A DNA stretch of 22,610 nt from Stramenopiles sp. TOSAG23-3 (GCA_900128585.1 LT642329.1:1-22610), one strand, 5' to 3'. Shown: positions 1-8,339, counted from the first letter of the stretch. The notes: generated by a model not told the origin, from the sequence alone. Numbers and translations are program-made.

Positions 1-32
<32 letters not shown>

Positions 33-80
33 TCGACTCTTTCTTTCGACTCTTTCTTTCGACTCTTTCTTTCTTTCTTC
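1..80. repeat. TTTC microsatellite with an embedded 13-bp tandem unit
   Basis: Positions 1-34 are almost pure TTTC repeats. From 35 to 73 the pattern becomes three exact copies of a 13-bp unit, GACTCTTTCTTTC, and then returns to TTTC/TTCC. The whole block is a polypyrimidine tract on the plus strand, located 5' of the glycosyltransferase gene. The tract begins at the window edge, so its full length is unknown. Confidence 0.95.
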
Positions 81-461
81 CTGTATCTCATATAGAGTTA
101 GAGTTAGGGTTATGATTGAGAAGAAAGCGCTCCTCCTCCCTCCTCCCCCCACTCCCTTCCATTCCATCCTCCGCCGCCGACGGCCGGCCGACCGTTTTGC
201 AAGGGAAGAGAGGATTTGAGACACCACCACCAAGAAAGAAGAAATGTTTAATGTATATATTAGATATAAACAGTGAGGTCAAACAAGGCTAATACGTATA
301 GAGGTATACATTGATTCGTAACGTATTGTTTAATTGATCGACTGTTGGTGTCCATTCGTCGGGGTAAAAGTTTATTGCAAGTCAAGCGTGGAGGTTTCTG
401 AGGAAGAGGAGAAACGAACACAAAACTGTGTGGTGTTGGCCTCAAAGGCAGATTTTTTAAC
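81..461. other. 5' leader and upstream region of the glycosyltransferase gene
   Basis: There is no supported gene here. The stretch holds a pyrimidine-rich patch at 131-175, a GC-rich segment near 170-195 with GCCGCCGACGGCCGGCC, and then AT-rich sequence up to the start codon at 462. Short frames here lack ATG starts or are antisense and low-complexity. The promoter should lie in this segment, but I see no clear core element. One GGTTAGGG-like stretch near 105 is isolated and is not a telomere repeat. Confidence 0.5.
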
Positions 462-2111
462 ATGTTGTCGCGCAAGTACAAGGACAAAGTGCAGCCACTA
501 TTATCTGCCAGGCATGTTTTTGTTCTATTTTCTTTGTGCTGTTTCCTGTTTGTTCTTGTTGGTTTGAATAGTCTTTTCTTATCCAAGAACTCTGGGGCCT
601 ATGCATTTTTTCACGGTGCGGACGATCCGCAGGCCGTGCTACCCGAACAGGAGGAGCAACGGGGAGCGGCGAAAGCAGCCTTCGCCCTGAGGGTCAAACT
701 TCCCGGCGGCACGAAGGTTGACAAACGGCTGGCGGAGCTCGAAAAACAAGTTGCGGTGTTTTCTAGGCTGCTGAAGTACGAAAAGGAGCAAAGGACGTCC
801 GACAAAACAAAAAGCAACGAGGCCGTTGCGGGCCTTCAGCAAAAGTTGAAGAAAGCTCAGCGAGAGGTGCACGACCTCTCCAATAGTAAGCCGAGCTCCG
901 ACGCTGGGGCGGACGATGTGAACAAATTGCCTCCGCTGAAAATATTTGTCTACGATATGCCAGAATTCTTCAACGTGAAGCAGTCCAAGCTGAACCCTGA
1001 TTGCCGGCACGACTATTCCACGACTTGGCAAACAAAGTACACTCTTGAGGTCTACTTGCACGAGCAACTTCTGAAGAGTAAGGTGAGAACTACCGACCCC
1101 GAGGAAGCGAACTTGTTCTACGTTCCGTTGTATATTTCCTGCTACATGCATGCAAGGGCCACGAATTTCTTTCGCGCCAACGACCACGTGAGAAAGTCGC
1201 TGGAGTGGGTCAAATCCACGCACCCGTACTGGAATCGAACCAGAGGCCGCGATCATGTCTGGACGTTCACACATGACATAGGCGGGTGCGTTGCCCCGTA
1301 CCGAGAGATGCACCACTCCATCTTCATCACGAACACCGGGGAGCTTAGGGATAGGAGCAGGGCAATGGCCTATTACACGGGCATGTACTCGCCAGACTAC
1401 CAGCAAAAAAAACGCGACATGTCTTTGCCGTGTTTCGACCCATGGAAAGACATCGTTGCCCCGCCGATGATAAACGATCAGTCGCTAATAGACTCCCAAG
1501 GCGGGTCTGCCGAGGGGCACCACAAACGCACAATTTTAGCCTCTTTCCGAGGAACTATCCTCACGGGTGGGACATGGGAAATGTACAGCCGATACATTCG
1601 CCAAACGTGGCAGAAGATCTACGCTGGTGACGACGAGATTCACATTACTGCAGTCCACCCCCGAGAAGGGATGGGAAGCAGGGAGAAAGCGACAAAGTAC
1701 GCCGCCACGTACCGAGAGGATTTTTTGAACTCGAAATTTTGTTTATGCCCACCAGGGTGGGCAACGTGGACGCCTCGGCTGTACGAGGCTCTTCTGTTGG
1801 GGTGCGTTCCGACGGTCGTGGCGGACGACAACGTTCTGCCTTACAGCCGAACGCTTGACTACTCCAAATTCTCTGTGCATATTAGCGAGAAAAATGCGGA
1901 CAAGTTGAAGCCCATTTTGAGTGCAGCTGAAAAGCGCATTGGTGACTTACGGAAGGGGATGAAAGGGGTATGGCCGGCTTTTGTTTACAATACACCGGAC
2001 CCCTTGCCGGGGGATGCATTTTATCATCTCATGTGGGAGCTCCACTTCAGGGCAAAAACGTTGGGAGTAATGAATGGGATGACACTTTCAGATCCATGGT
2101 ACGACGAATGA
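462..2111 (+). CDS. Exostosin-family (GT47-like) type II membrane glycosyltransferase
   Basis: This 549-residue protein looks like a Golgi glycosyltransferase of the exostosin/GT47 fold, a family that transfers sugars to polysaccharides or glycoproteins in the secretory pathway. The short cytoplasmic tail is basic, and one hydrophobic anchor lies at about residues 17-42. A charged, probably coiled-coil stem follows at about 80-140. The catalytic region starts with LKIFVYDMPEFF at residue 159. It continues with DPEEANLFYVPLY near 212, RDHVWTFTHDIGGC near 263 and the family signature CLCPPGWATWTPRLYEALL near 427, followed by GCVPTVVADD; the RLYEALLLGCVP segment is the conserved nucleotide-sugar site of exostosins. 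The start is the ATG at 462, which puts the signal anchor at the N-terminus. The stop is TGA. No intron is needed. Family assignment is strong; donor and acceptor sugars cannot be told from sequence. The neighbouring sorting nexin is convergent and unrelated by operon. Confidence 0.9.
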   Translation: MLSRKYKDKVQPLLSARHVFVLFSLCCFLFVLVGLNSLFLSKNSGAYAFFHGADDPQAVLPEQEEQRGAAKAAFALRVKLPGGTKVDKRLAELEKQVAVFSRLLKYEKEQRTSDKTKSNEAVAGLQQKLKKAQREVHDLSNSKPSSDAGADDVNKLPPLKIFVYDMPEFFNVKQSKLNPDCRHDYSTTWQTKYTLEVYLHEQLLKSKVRTTDPEEANLFYVPLYISCYMHARATNFFRANDHVRKSLEWVKSTHPYWNRTRGRDHVWTFTHDIGGCVAPYREMHHSIFITNTGELRDRSRAMAYYTGMYSPDYQQKKRDMSLPCFDPWKDIVAPPMINDQSLIDSQGGSAEGHHKRTILASFRGTILTGGTWEMYSRYIRQTWQKIYAGDDEIHITAVHPREGMGSREKATKYAATYREDFLNSKFCLCPPGWATWTPRLYEALLLGCVPTVVADDNVLPYSRTLDYSKFSVHISEKNADKLKPILSAAEKRIGDLRKGMKGVWPAFVYNTPDPLPGDAFYHLMWELHFRAKTLGVMNGMTLSDPWYDE

Positions 2112-2252
2112 AATAGTAACGTAAATCATATTTTATCCTAACATACTTCGATCAACATAAAATTTAATAAAAGACGTAAGAATTCTTTATTTATCATAAG
2201 AGTTCGCGCAAGAAAAATTCTTAAATCGTAAGAGGAGTACAGTATGTTAGAG

Positions 2253-2410
2253 TTCAGTTCGCAGTACATTAATTTTAATTGCTTATAAATATCATAACAG
2301 CTAAGAGTACATCTGAGAATGATAGTCAATACTAAGTGACAAGGGTATATCGAGTAGTAAGACCAAAAGAGCAAAGATAGATTTCAGTTCGCAGTACATT
2401 AATTTTAATT
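2253..2410. repeat. 28-bp exact direct repeat, 130 bp apart
   Basis: The 28 bases at 2253-2280 recur exactly at 2383-2410; both copies begin TTCAGTTCGCAGTACATTAA. Bases just after each copy stay similar (GCTTATAAAT against ACTTAAATAA). A diverged relative with TTCGCGGTACA followed by AATTTTAATAATTACT lies near 7518-7555. This points to a dispersed repeat family rather than a simple tandem duplication. Confidence 0.9.
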
Positions 2411-2425
2411 ACTTAAATAAAAGCC

Positions 2426-2471
2426 AATTTTCTTGTTTTTAAAATAACAGCGCTCTAATTTTCTTGTTTTT
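2426..2471. repeat. Two copies of the AATTTTCTTGTTTTT element
   Basis: AATTTTCTTGTTTTT occurs at 2426-2440 and again at 2457-2471. The copies lie about 91 and 60 bases downstream of the sorting nexin stop, where the transcript would read AAAAACAAGAAAATT. Related copies lie at 7570-7583 and 11242-11309. The element could be a 3' processing signal or the tail of a dispersed repeat. Confidence 0.7.
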
Positions 2472-2530
2472 GGAGTACTTTTCTCGTAATAAAACCCAAG
2501 TTCGCTTTTCGTTCTCCCATGTCGCCTTCC

Positions 2531-3937
2531 TCACTGGTCTGCTATCTTTTCCATGCCTTCCAAAGCCCCTAGCCTTTCCAAAATTACATGGGCCTTTTCG
2601 TGGCTAGCAGCAGGGTTTGACCCAATTTCGTCCGCACTAAGTTGCCAAATGGACCGTAGCTTTGTGCAATAACTCAGTTGGGCGGCAGAAAAAATCGCCA
2701 TCATCTCGTTTAAAGCTGCAACTTTGCACGTGTTGAAGCGGTCAAGCTCCGAGAAAAAGAGCCCTTTCGTCATAAATTCCACGACGTAATTGCATCTTTC
2801 AACATTTACTTGGAGTCCGTGGATGGTGTCGTTCATCTTTTTCGCTTTGTCCTCTTTCCCCCGCGTCACCAGGCTTTGCTGTTCCAACTCTTTCTTGCGG
2901 GCATTTTTAACGGCCTTTTGGTGGGCCTCGATCATGTTATCGCGTTGTTTTAGCAGCTGGGCAAGCGCCCGGAGTTGGGCAAGCTCGTACCTCAGGACTT
3001 CATGGAACAGCAATTCATTTACAATAGGCTCCAGCTTCAAGACGAAGTGCCAACGGTCGAAGACACGGCCAATTTTTGCCAGGACCGCACCCAGGGATTC
3101 CCAGTGCTTTTTTAGCACAGATTCAGAATCATTCACCGCGGTCTCTTCGGTCAAAATCATGGAAGCCAACGCAACTTTGAATTCCCCCATCTCCCGGCCA
3201 TATAATTCGCTTTTCTCCACAAGTCTGGCGCTCGCTTTGATGACATTTTGCATAACTTTCTCGAGCGACTCTATTTGCAGTTTAATCCTTCCAATAGTCC
3301 GCTCGGTGTTCTGCGGCATCGTGTACTTGTCCAATGCCTCGCGCCACTTGATCTCCCCAACATTTTCCCCATCAACAGACATACCGTTAAAACTAGAGAC
3401 CAAGGACGAGGTGTATGTGTCAATGGGGTTCTTTTTTTTCGCCTGGTCAAACTCTTTCCGAGCTTTGATAGACAAGAAATCCAAGAATGCAACGTCGCTT
3501 CGAAGGTACGCATTGTCTATCAGCTTGTCCATGAAGATTGAAAGCGAGCGCATCCTGAGCTGGATAAATTTAGGGCCTTTAAACGTCCAGCTACCCTTTT
3601 CCGGGAGGGTGGGAACAAGCACTCCCACGTAACGCCTTGCTAAGGTTTGGCGCAGCCAGAAAAAGTCACTGTAGCGGCGCTGCACACAGTAACCCATAGG
3701 GTTAGAGCTTACGTTGTATAAAATGTAAGACTTAAACCCCGACACGACTTCCGGCGCGTCAACAATGATATCCAGCGGGCTCTGAAGGACAGATTCAGAC
3801 CATTTCGTATGGTCTTCCCAAAACCGATTCTCTTTATCGTTTTCAGAGTCGGCAGTTTTTGAAGCCACGCTCGTGTCCGAGTCCGGCCTGGGAACTGACG
3901 GGGCCTCCCCGTCTTCGGCCGTCGCTAAACTTGCCAT
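2531..3937 (-). CDS. Sorting nexin with PX and BAR regions (SNX-BAR)
   Basis: This 468-residue protein is a sorting nexin. Proteins of this class bind phosphatidylinositol 3-phosphate on endosomes and shape tubules for cargo sorting or retromer-linked retrieval. The N-terminal 50 residues are acidic, Ser-rich and probably disordered. The PX region spans about 52-160, with the phosphoinositide-binding RRYSDF at 87-92, the PTLPEK loop at 109-114 and an Arg pair at 128/130 before the LSIFM helix. From about 195 to 460 the protein is helical with heptad-like charged segments, consistent with a BAR dimer domain. One example is the run of Lys/Glu-rich helices before the final LGALEGMEKIADQ. Length and order match Vps5/SNX1-2 or SNX4/7/30-type proteins, but I cannot pick the subfamily. 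The start is the ATG complement at 3935-3937 and the stop is TGA. It is convergent with the glycosyltransferase and divergent from the SLC41-type gene. Confidence 0.9.
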   Translation of the reverse strand: MASLATAEDGEAPSVPRPDSDTSVASKTADSENDKENRFWEDHTKWSESVLQSPLDIIVDAPEVVSGFKSYILYNVSSNPMGYCVQRRYSDFFWLRQTLARRYVGVLVPTLPEKGSWTFKGPKFIQLRMRSLSIFMDKLIDNAYLRSDVAFLDFLSIKARKEFDQAKKKNPIDTYTSSLVSSFNGMSVDGENVGEIKWREALDKYTMPQNTERTIGRIKLQIESLEKVMQNVIKASARLVEKSELYGREMGEFKVALASMILTEETAVNDSESVLKKHWESLGAVLAKIGRVFDRWHFVLKLEPIVNELLFHEVLRYELAQLRALAQLLKQRDNMIEAHQKAVKNARKKELEQQSLVTRGKEDKAKKMNDTIHGLQVNVERCNYVVEFMTKGLFFSELDRFNTCKVAALNEMMAIFSAAQLSYCTKLRSIWQLSADEIGSNPAASHEKAHVILERLGALEGMEKIADQ

Positions 3938-4191
3938 GTTGCTCTTTTCAACACAATAACCCTTTCGCTCCGGCGTTTAAATTGTCGGATGGTCTGTGAT
4001 AGTATCAAACATAAATGCGTTCGGAACGAAATTAATTTAACAGTTTAAAATTTTCATACGTGTATATGAATAAATTGATTTCTTTATTTCTTTATAATTA
4101 TAGAATGGAAAGAAGGTCATATATCAATATGTGGTGGGGTGCTTCCTGCTTGCTCTTCTTCCTCTTCTCTCTCCTCTGTCCTCTGTCTGAA

Positions 4192-4362
4192 ATTATTAAT
4201 TTTATTATTATTATTAAATTATTATTATTATTAATTTTTCTTCTTCTTCTTCTTCCTTCTTCTTCTATTTCTTCTTCTTCTTCTTTCTTCTTCTTCTTTT
4301 TCTTCTTCTTCTTCTTTTTCTTCTTCTTCCTTCTTCTTCTTCTTCTTCTTCTTCCTCCCCCC
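4192..4362. repeat. ATT then TTC microsatellite
   Basis: ATT/TTA triplets occupy 4192-4236. An imperfect (TTC)n tract of about 125 bases with scattered extra T or C fills 4237-4362. The second part is a continuous homopyrimidine strand, able in principle to form triplex DNA. Confidence 0.95.
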
Positions 4363-4455
4363 ACCAACTACCGGTAGTACTATAAATAATAATAATTTAT
4401 TAAATATCACAAATATCACCACCACACGCCGCACCAAAAAAGAAGAAGAAGAAAA

Positions 4456-4552
4456 CTTATTATTATAATAATAATTATAGTCTCTAATAATAATAACTTA
4501 TAATAATACTGGTATTATTATTTTATTTATTTATTATTATATTATTATTATT
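4456..4552. repeat. Imperfect TAA/ATT microsatellite
   Basis: This stretch is almost wholly ATT, TAA and TTTA units with a few interruptions (for example ATACTGGT near 4507). It has no coding potential. Confidence 0.9.
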
Positions 4553-4771
4553 ACACACTCTACTATTTTTGATGATTTTATATATTTTGTTGATGATAGC
4601 AACATATATGACTAGATGCACACATACTGTGAATTAAAACGTATAATGTATTACAAGAGAAAGATGTGAACAATAACTAGCAAACAAAAAAACGAAGCGA
4701 GTGAAAGGGGGCTTATCGTGTATTTTGGAAGAAAGAACCCCCTTTGCCTTTGGCGAGGAAACGCTGGGGCG

Positions 4772-6007
4772 ATGGAAAAAGTGGACCCGCTTGAAACCCC
4801 AAAGGTTGCCAAAGAAGTAAACGCTTTTTCCCTTTCTAAGGATGGCTTGCAAGTGTTTCCAGCAATTGTTATATCATGCATTGGTTTCGTAGGGTCGGGA
4901 TATGTACTGGATGTTACACAACACTGGACTGTATTTTTAGATATTGACGAGTTTTTTATTGTGGTCCCCATGCTGTTGGGGTTGAAAGGCAACTTAGACA
5001 TGTGCCTGGCTTCTCGTTTGGCGACTGCGTCCCACCTGGGGTACTTGGAAGATGGGGCCCATTGCCGAAAAATAGTTGTATCGAGTCTTGCTCTCATACA
5101 AGTGCAAGCGATTGTTGCAACCCTGGTCACGGCGATTATCGCAACGGTTTTCAACACCATCAAGAACCAGACCATGGACATAGTGAAAACATTGATATTT
5201 TTCTCTAGCGTTTTGATCTCCATGTCTCTGGCGGCTTTGGTCCTCGGGTTGCTCACCTGTTTGATTGTCATTCTGAGCTCAAAGTTAAAGATAAATCCCG
5301 ACAACATAGCAACTCCTATTGTCAGCAGTTTGGGGGATTTCCTGAGCATTCTTTTTGTCGCCTTTTTTTCGACAAATATACGCAAGTTAGAATTAGAGAG
5401 CGGCGATGCGAGCGGGACGGGTGTTTTGTCCACTGCAATAATAATCACGCACCTGTTGCTACTGCCCGTGTGCTGGAAAATTGCATCGTTCGAGGATTTG
5501 TGCGCCCCAATTTTGAAGTCCGGATGGCCCCCCATTCTTGCCGCGTTGGGCATATCCCAGTTTGCGGGGATTATATTGCAGGATAACGTACAGAAGTACG
5601 AAGGAATAGCCGTTCTTGTCCCATTTATCAATGGCGTCGGAGGAGCCCTTGGGTCAGTGTTTGCCAGTCGTTTGTGCTCGTCGCTTCATTCCAACAAATT
5701 CGAACAGACGCGGAAAATATTTACAATTCTGTGTGTTGGAAACTTAATTTTGCAATGGTCGTTTTTGGTGATAATTCACTTCAACGATTTGGGCCACGTG
5801 GACCTCGAGTGGTCAATCGTAGGACTATATTCAATCTCGTCAACAGTTCAAGTCATTCTAGTTCTATTTTTGTCGTCCTGGCTAGTCCATTATTTGCACG
5901 CTCGAAAAATTGACCCAGACAATTACGCAATTCCCATTTTGACAGCTTTTGGGGATGTTTTTGGAACAGCTCTGCTGGTCTTATCGTTTTTTATTGCATT
6001 GGCATAG
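4772..6007 (+). CDS. SLC41/MgtE-type divalent cation transporter
   Basis: This 411-residue multi-pass membrane protein matches the SLC41 family, eukaryotic relatives of bacterial MgtE that move magnesium or other divalent cations across membranes. It shows the family's internal duplication. Half one has VPMLLGLKGNLDMCLASRL at about residues 65-83, and half two has VPFINGVGGALGSVFASRL from about 283. Each half ends in a matching helix: NPDNIATPIVSSLGD near 175 and DPDNYAIPILTAFGDVFGT near 380. About ten hydrophobic helices are visible, and there is no large cytosolic regulatory domain like the N and CBS domains of MgtE. I chose the ATG at 4772. The frame extends upstream to 4718 only through a GTG. 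The stop is TAG. The second motif has Ala292 where animal SLC41 proteins, as I recall them, have Asn (see findings). The TLC-like gene follows in the same direction 537 bp on, too far for an operon. Confidence 0.9.
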   Translation: MEKVDPLETPKVAKEVNAFSLSKDGLQVFPAIVISCIGFVGSGYVLDVTQHWTVFLDIDEFFIVVPMLLGLKGNLDMCLASRLATASHLGYLEDGAHCRKIVVSSLALIQVQAIVATLVTAIIATVFNTIKNQTMDIVKTLIFFSSVLISMSLAALVLGLLTCLIVILSSKLKINPDNIATPIVSSLGDFLSILFVAFFSTNIRKLELESGDASGTGVLSTAIIITHLLLLPVCWKIASFEDLCAPILKSGWPPILAALGISQFAGIILQDNVQKYEGIAVLVPFINGVGGALGSVFASRLCSSLHSNKFEQTRKIFTILCVGNLILQWSFLVIIHFNDLGHVDLEWSIVGLYSISSTVQVILVLFLSSWLVHYLHARKIDPDNYAIPILTAFGDVFGTALLVLSFFIALA

Positions 6008-6544
6008 TAGCAATTCATGATAAGATTTACATCCATTTCTAAGTTCGTAAAGTAATCTCGTAAACACTCATTGTACTCTATTGACGATATTTTCAAAAAC
6101 CAAAAAAAGAAGATAGAAAAAAATAAATATTATTATTATTGATTACAAGAACATAGCATTAAAGTTGACCCACCACCGACCGACCGATCGAGATAGAAAA
6201 ATTAATAAAATTTGATGAAGAAGAAGATGAAGAAGAAGAGAAAAAAAGAAAGAAGAAGAAGAGAAAAAAAGAAAGAAGAAGAAAGAGGAGGATCATGATG
6301 GTACAAGTAGAGGAGGAGAAAAAACAAATATAGAAAATATTTTTTTTATTATATAATTAATACACTACTACCAATGACAAACAACGAAACGAACGACGAA
6401 CGGACGGAAAGATGAGAGCCAACGATAATTTTATTCAAACAAATATTTTGAAACATATGCCAAAGAGAGTCTGTTGAAGATTTTCATAACGGAGAACAAC
6501 ATTTCCCTAGGCACTTACCAACCAAAGAAGCTGCAAGGTTCGAC
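6008..6544. other. Spacer between the SLC41-type and TLC-like genes
   Basis: This 537-bp AT- and purine-rich spacer contains no supported gene. It should carry the 3' end of the SLC41-type transcript; AATAAA at 6122-6127 is a candidate poly(A) signal. It also carries the TLC-like promoter. A homopurine tract lies at 6214-6293. Confidence 0.55.
6214..6293. repeat. Homopurine GAA-rich tract
   Basis: The run is almost pure A and G, built of GAAGAA and AAAGAAAG blocks. AGAAGAAGAGAAAAAAAGAA recurs as a near-duplicate within it (about 6230-6255 and 6255-6280). It sits about 250-330 bp upstream of the TLC-like start codon. Confidence 0.9.
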
Positions 6545-7381
6545 ATGCCATCCTCTGCAATAGGCAAGGACGCCTTTGATGCGGACTTCATTTTCACAAC
6601 TACAATCGAGGGGTTGAAGTTTGGTTTCGTGGGCGCGTTAGTAATTGACCAGCTCTTCGTTCGCCATGTTTTACGAGAGAAGGCCCGTTTTTTTTTTCTT
6701 CATGTAATTTTCAATGCTTGGGTAACAAGTGTTGTCTATAAAGATGCGTTTGATTCTCTTGCCAACCCAACCGATGCACTTACGCCACGTTATGCCTTTT
6801 CCCCGATCGTCACAACCGCTGGCATAGCAGGGTTCCATACCTACCATATGCTTTTTTATAAGAATCTGACCACGGAGGATCTTGTTCATCACATCGTGAG
6901 CTGTTTGATCGTGCCTGCCATTGGAATCCTTTGCCCGTACGGAAAAGTTGTGACAATAGTAAACTTAGGTATGTGCGGGGTGCCGGGAGGAATTGACTAT
7001 TTTCTTTTGACCCTTGTGAAGTACGAGGTCATGGATAAGTTGACAGAAAAAAGAATAAACCGATGGTTGAACCTAGTTCTACGGTGGCCTTTGATGCTTC
7101 TCTCCGTGTACTTGATCATGGTTGGATTTGGCCAAGGTAAATTCAGTGACTTGAGTGGGTACGTTCAATTCCTGATCGTTTTGGGCGGTGCGCTGCATTC
7201 GTTGAATGCGGTCTACTATTGCGACAAAGTAGTTGGCAATTATCATGTCTCTAGTTTTGCAGGGGGGAAACGAAAGGGAGAGAAGCGAGCGAGAGAAACC
7301 CTTGCGAAGATTTTACCCGCAGATTCAAATCAAGGGAGAACATCCCCAGAAGTCACCAAGAGTGGCAAAAAGCGGAGCTAA
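6545..7381 (+). CDS. TLC-like multi-pass membrane protein
   Basis: This 278-residue protein has several hydrophobic helices and resembles the TLC (TRAM-LAG1-CLN8) fold, a group of ER or endomembrane proteins involved in lipid synthesis or sensing. The key local match is FHTYHMLFYKNL followed by TTEDLVHHIVSC at about residues 109-120. Its Asp-x-x-His-His (His115/His116) sits where TLC proteins carry their conserved His pair. Helices are visible at about 22-40, 48-66, 88-104, 118-135, 150-160, 178-196 and 205-226. The tail from about 240 is strongly basic, with Lys/Arg clusters (GGKRKGEKRARE) but no classic KKXX ending. The start is the ATG at 6545 and the stop is TAA. Substrate and exact subfamily (ceramide synthase, CLN8-like or TMEM56-like) cannot be assigned; the full ceramide synthase Lag1 motif is not evident. 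A generic multi-pass protein with a chance His pair is the alternative. Confidence 0.7.
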   Translation: MPSSAIGKDAFDADFIFTTTIEGLKFGFVGALVIDQLFVRHVLREKARFFFLHVIFNAWVTSVVYKDAFDSLANPTDALTPRYAFSPIVTTAGIAGFHTYHMLFYKNLTTEDLVHHIVSCLIVPAIGILCPYGKVVTIVNLGMCGVPGGIDYFLLTLVKYEVMDKLTEKRINRWLNLVLRWPLMLLSVYLIMVGFGQGKFSDLSGYVQFLIVLGGALHSLNAVYYCDKVVGNYHVSSFAGGKRKGEKRARETLAKILPADSNQGRTSPEVTKSGKKRS

Positions 7382-7509
7382 AAAGTACATTTTTCTTTTC
7401 AGGTCGTTAAGTTTAACATTAATGAAAAAGAATATTACTACGAGCTCGTAACAATTTAAGTAAATATTCTCCAAGAAGTATTATATATATTTTATTATTA
7501 TTTTATTCA

Positions 7510-7590
7510 GATTCATTTTCGCGGTACACGAGAAAGCTAAATTTTAATAATTACTCAAACAAAACAGCCAATTTTTTGTTTTTATTTAGT
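7510..7590. repeat. Diverged copy of the dispersed 3' repeat
   Basis: This segment aligns with 2383-2445 by eye. It has TTCGCGGTACA for TTCGCAGTACA, then AATTTTAATAATTACT, then CAGCCAATTTTTTGTTTTTA. The last block (7570-7583) is the AATTTTCTTGTTTTT element with a shortened T run. It lies about 190 bp downstream of the TLC-like stop, on the opposite strand relative to the minus-strand cases. Confidence 0.6.
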
Positions 7591-7912
7591 CCACGAAACG
7601 ATCAAACTCAATACCGATCATTATTTCATAGAGCAGTACAACACACAACGAGCCCTTCAAAACAATTTATGCCGCTGCGTACTTTACCAATTAATTGGAA
7701 TCTTGACCAGAACTTGGGGAGGATCTGCAATAGGAGGAGATATTGTTCTTGAACTGACACCTTCTTTTTCCTTTAATTTTAATTACTATAATGTTCCTGT
7801 ATTTAAAATCATTTTTTTTTCATTTCGCCTCTCCTACGCGACTGAAAATTTTCGAATTTTTATAATAAATATATATGAAACGTCTTTTCTATTTTTAAGA
7901 AATCAAATTCAT

Positions 7913-8025
7913 TCACAGTTCACAGTTCACAGTTCACAGTACACAGTACACAGTACACAGTACCGTACCCAGGTACCTGGTACCGGTTCACAACAATTCC
8001 CGTACCTGGTAGGTACGGTATTTCT
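7913..8025. repeat. CAGTTCA/CAGTACA tandem array passing into GTACC palindromes
   Basis: From 7913 a 7-bp unit is tandemly repeated, first as CAGTTCA (to about 7938) and then as CAGTACA (to about 7962). The array then grades into GTACC-type words: CCGTACCC, AGGTACCTGGTACCGG and CGTACCTGGTAGGTACGG. One substitution turns the first unit into the second and the second into the palindromic GTAC core. This suggests stepwise evolution of the array. Confidence 0.9.
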
Positions 8026-8339
8026 TGTTATTCCATTATAACGGAACATTTATATTTTTTATGATGATGATTATATATTTTAATTATAATAATAAAATAC
8101 TACTACTACGGTACCTACCTACTAGAGAAGACCGTGCGTATTGTATCAAATCAATGCATGAGTAAAATAGAAGAATGAAAGAGAGAGGTTCATTAAAATA
8201 AACAGACGTGATCAATATCAATTCATTGAAATGCATTACTTTGTTTAGGAAACGTTGAAGGAACGAAATCAACAAGACAAACGAGAGCCGAAACCCTTAG
8301 TGATTGTATCATTGCAAACAGACGAGTCTACACGTAAGG

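Larger units (their letters stand above)
2112..2530. other. Convergent 3' spacer with repeated elements
   Basis: This 419-bp spacer separates the 3' ends of the glycosyltransferase and sorting nexin genes. It is AT-rich and has no supported gene. It should hold both polyadenylation regions; AATAAA-like strings occur near 2166 and 2415. Its main content is the 28-bp direct repeat and the TTCTTGTTTTT elements listed separately. It has no long homopurine tract. Confidence 0.6.
3938..4771. other. Divergent promoter spacer rich in microsatellites
   Basis: This spacer carries the 5' ends of the sorting nexin (leftward) and the SLC41-type gene (rightward). No gene is supported. Frames inside it that look long are translations of TTC and ATT repeats. 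In order it holds AT-rich sequence, a pyrimidine-rich run (4140-4190), ATT repeats, a long TTC tract, a short GAA run (4440-4453) and more ATT repeats up to about 4552. No defined core promoter is visible. Confidence 0.6.
7382..8339. other. 958-bp spacer before the polycystin gene
   Basis: No gene is supported. The left third is AT-rich and includes a diverged copy of the dispersed repeat (about 7510-7590). The middle holds the period-7 and GTACC arrays at 7913-8025. The right part is AT-rich, with AATAATAATAAA-like runs and a further GTACCTACC near 8110. A frame of about 110 codons over 7703-8041 begins without an ATG and runs through repeats, so I do not call it. The promoter of the polycystin-like gene should lie in the last few hundred bases. 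Confidence 0.55.

Noticed and set aside
100-120. Telomere-like GTTAGGGTT
   Set aside because: A single degenerate occurrence without tandem units.
639-1406. 255-codon open frame on the minus strand inside the glycosyltransferase gene
   Set aside because: It overlaps a well-supported GT47 gene in antisense, shows no domain, and its composition follows from the sense codons.
4060-4437. Poly-Phe/Leu and poly-Lys/Glu frames on both strands
   Set aside because: They are translations of the TTC/GAA microsatellite.
4651-5631. 326-codon minus-strand frame opposite the SLC41-type gene
   Set aside because: The plus strand encodes a clear SLC41 protein with both repeats; the antisense product has no recognisable features.
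7703-8041. 112-codon plus-strand frame
   Set aside because: It starts without an ATG, runs through the period-7 and GTACC repeats, and has no coding signature.
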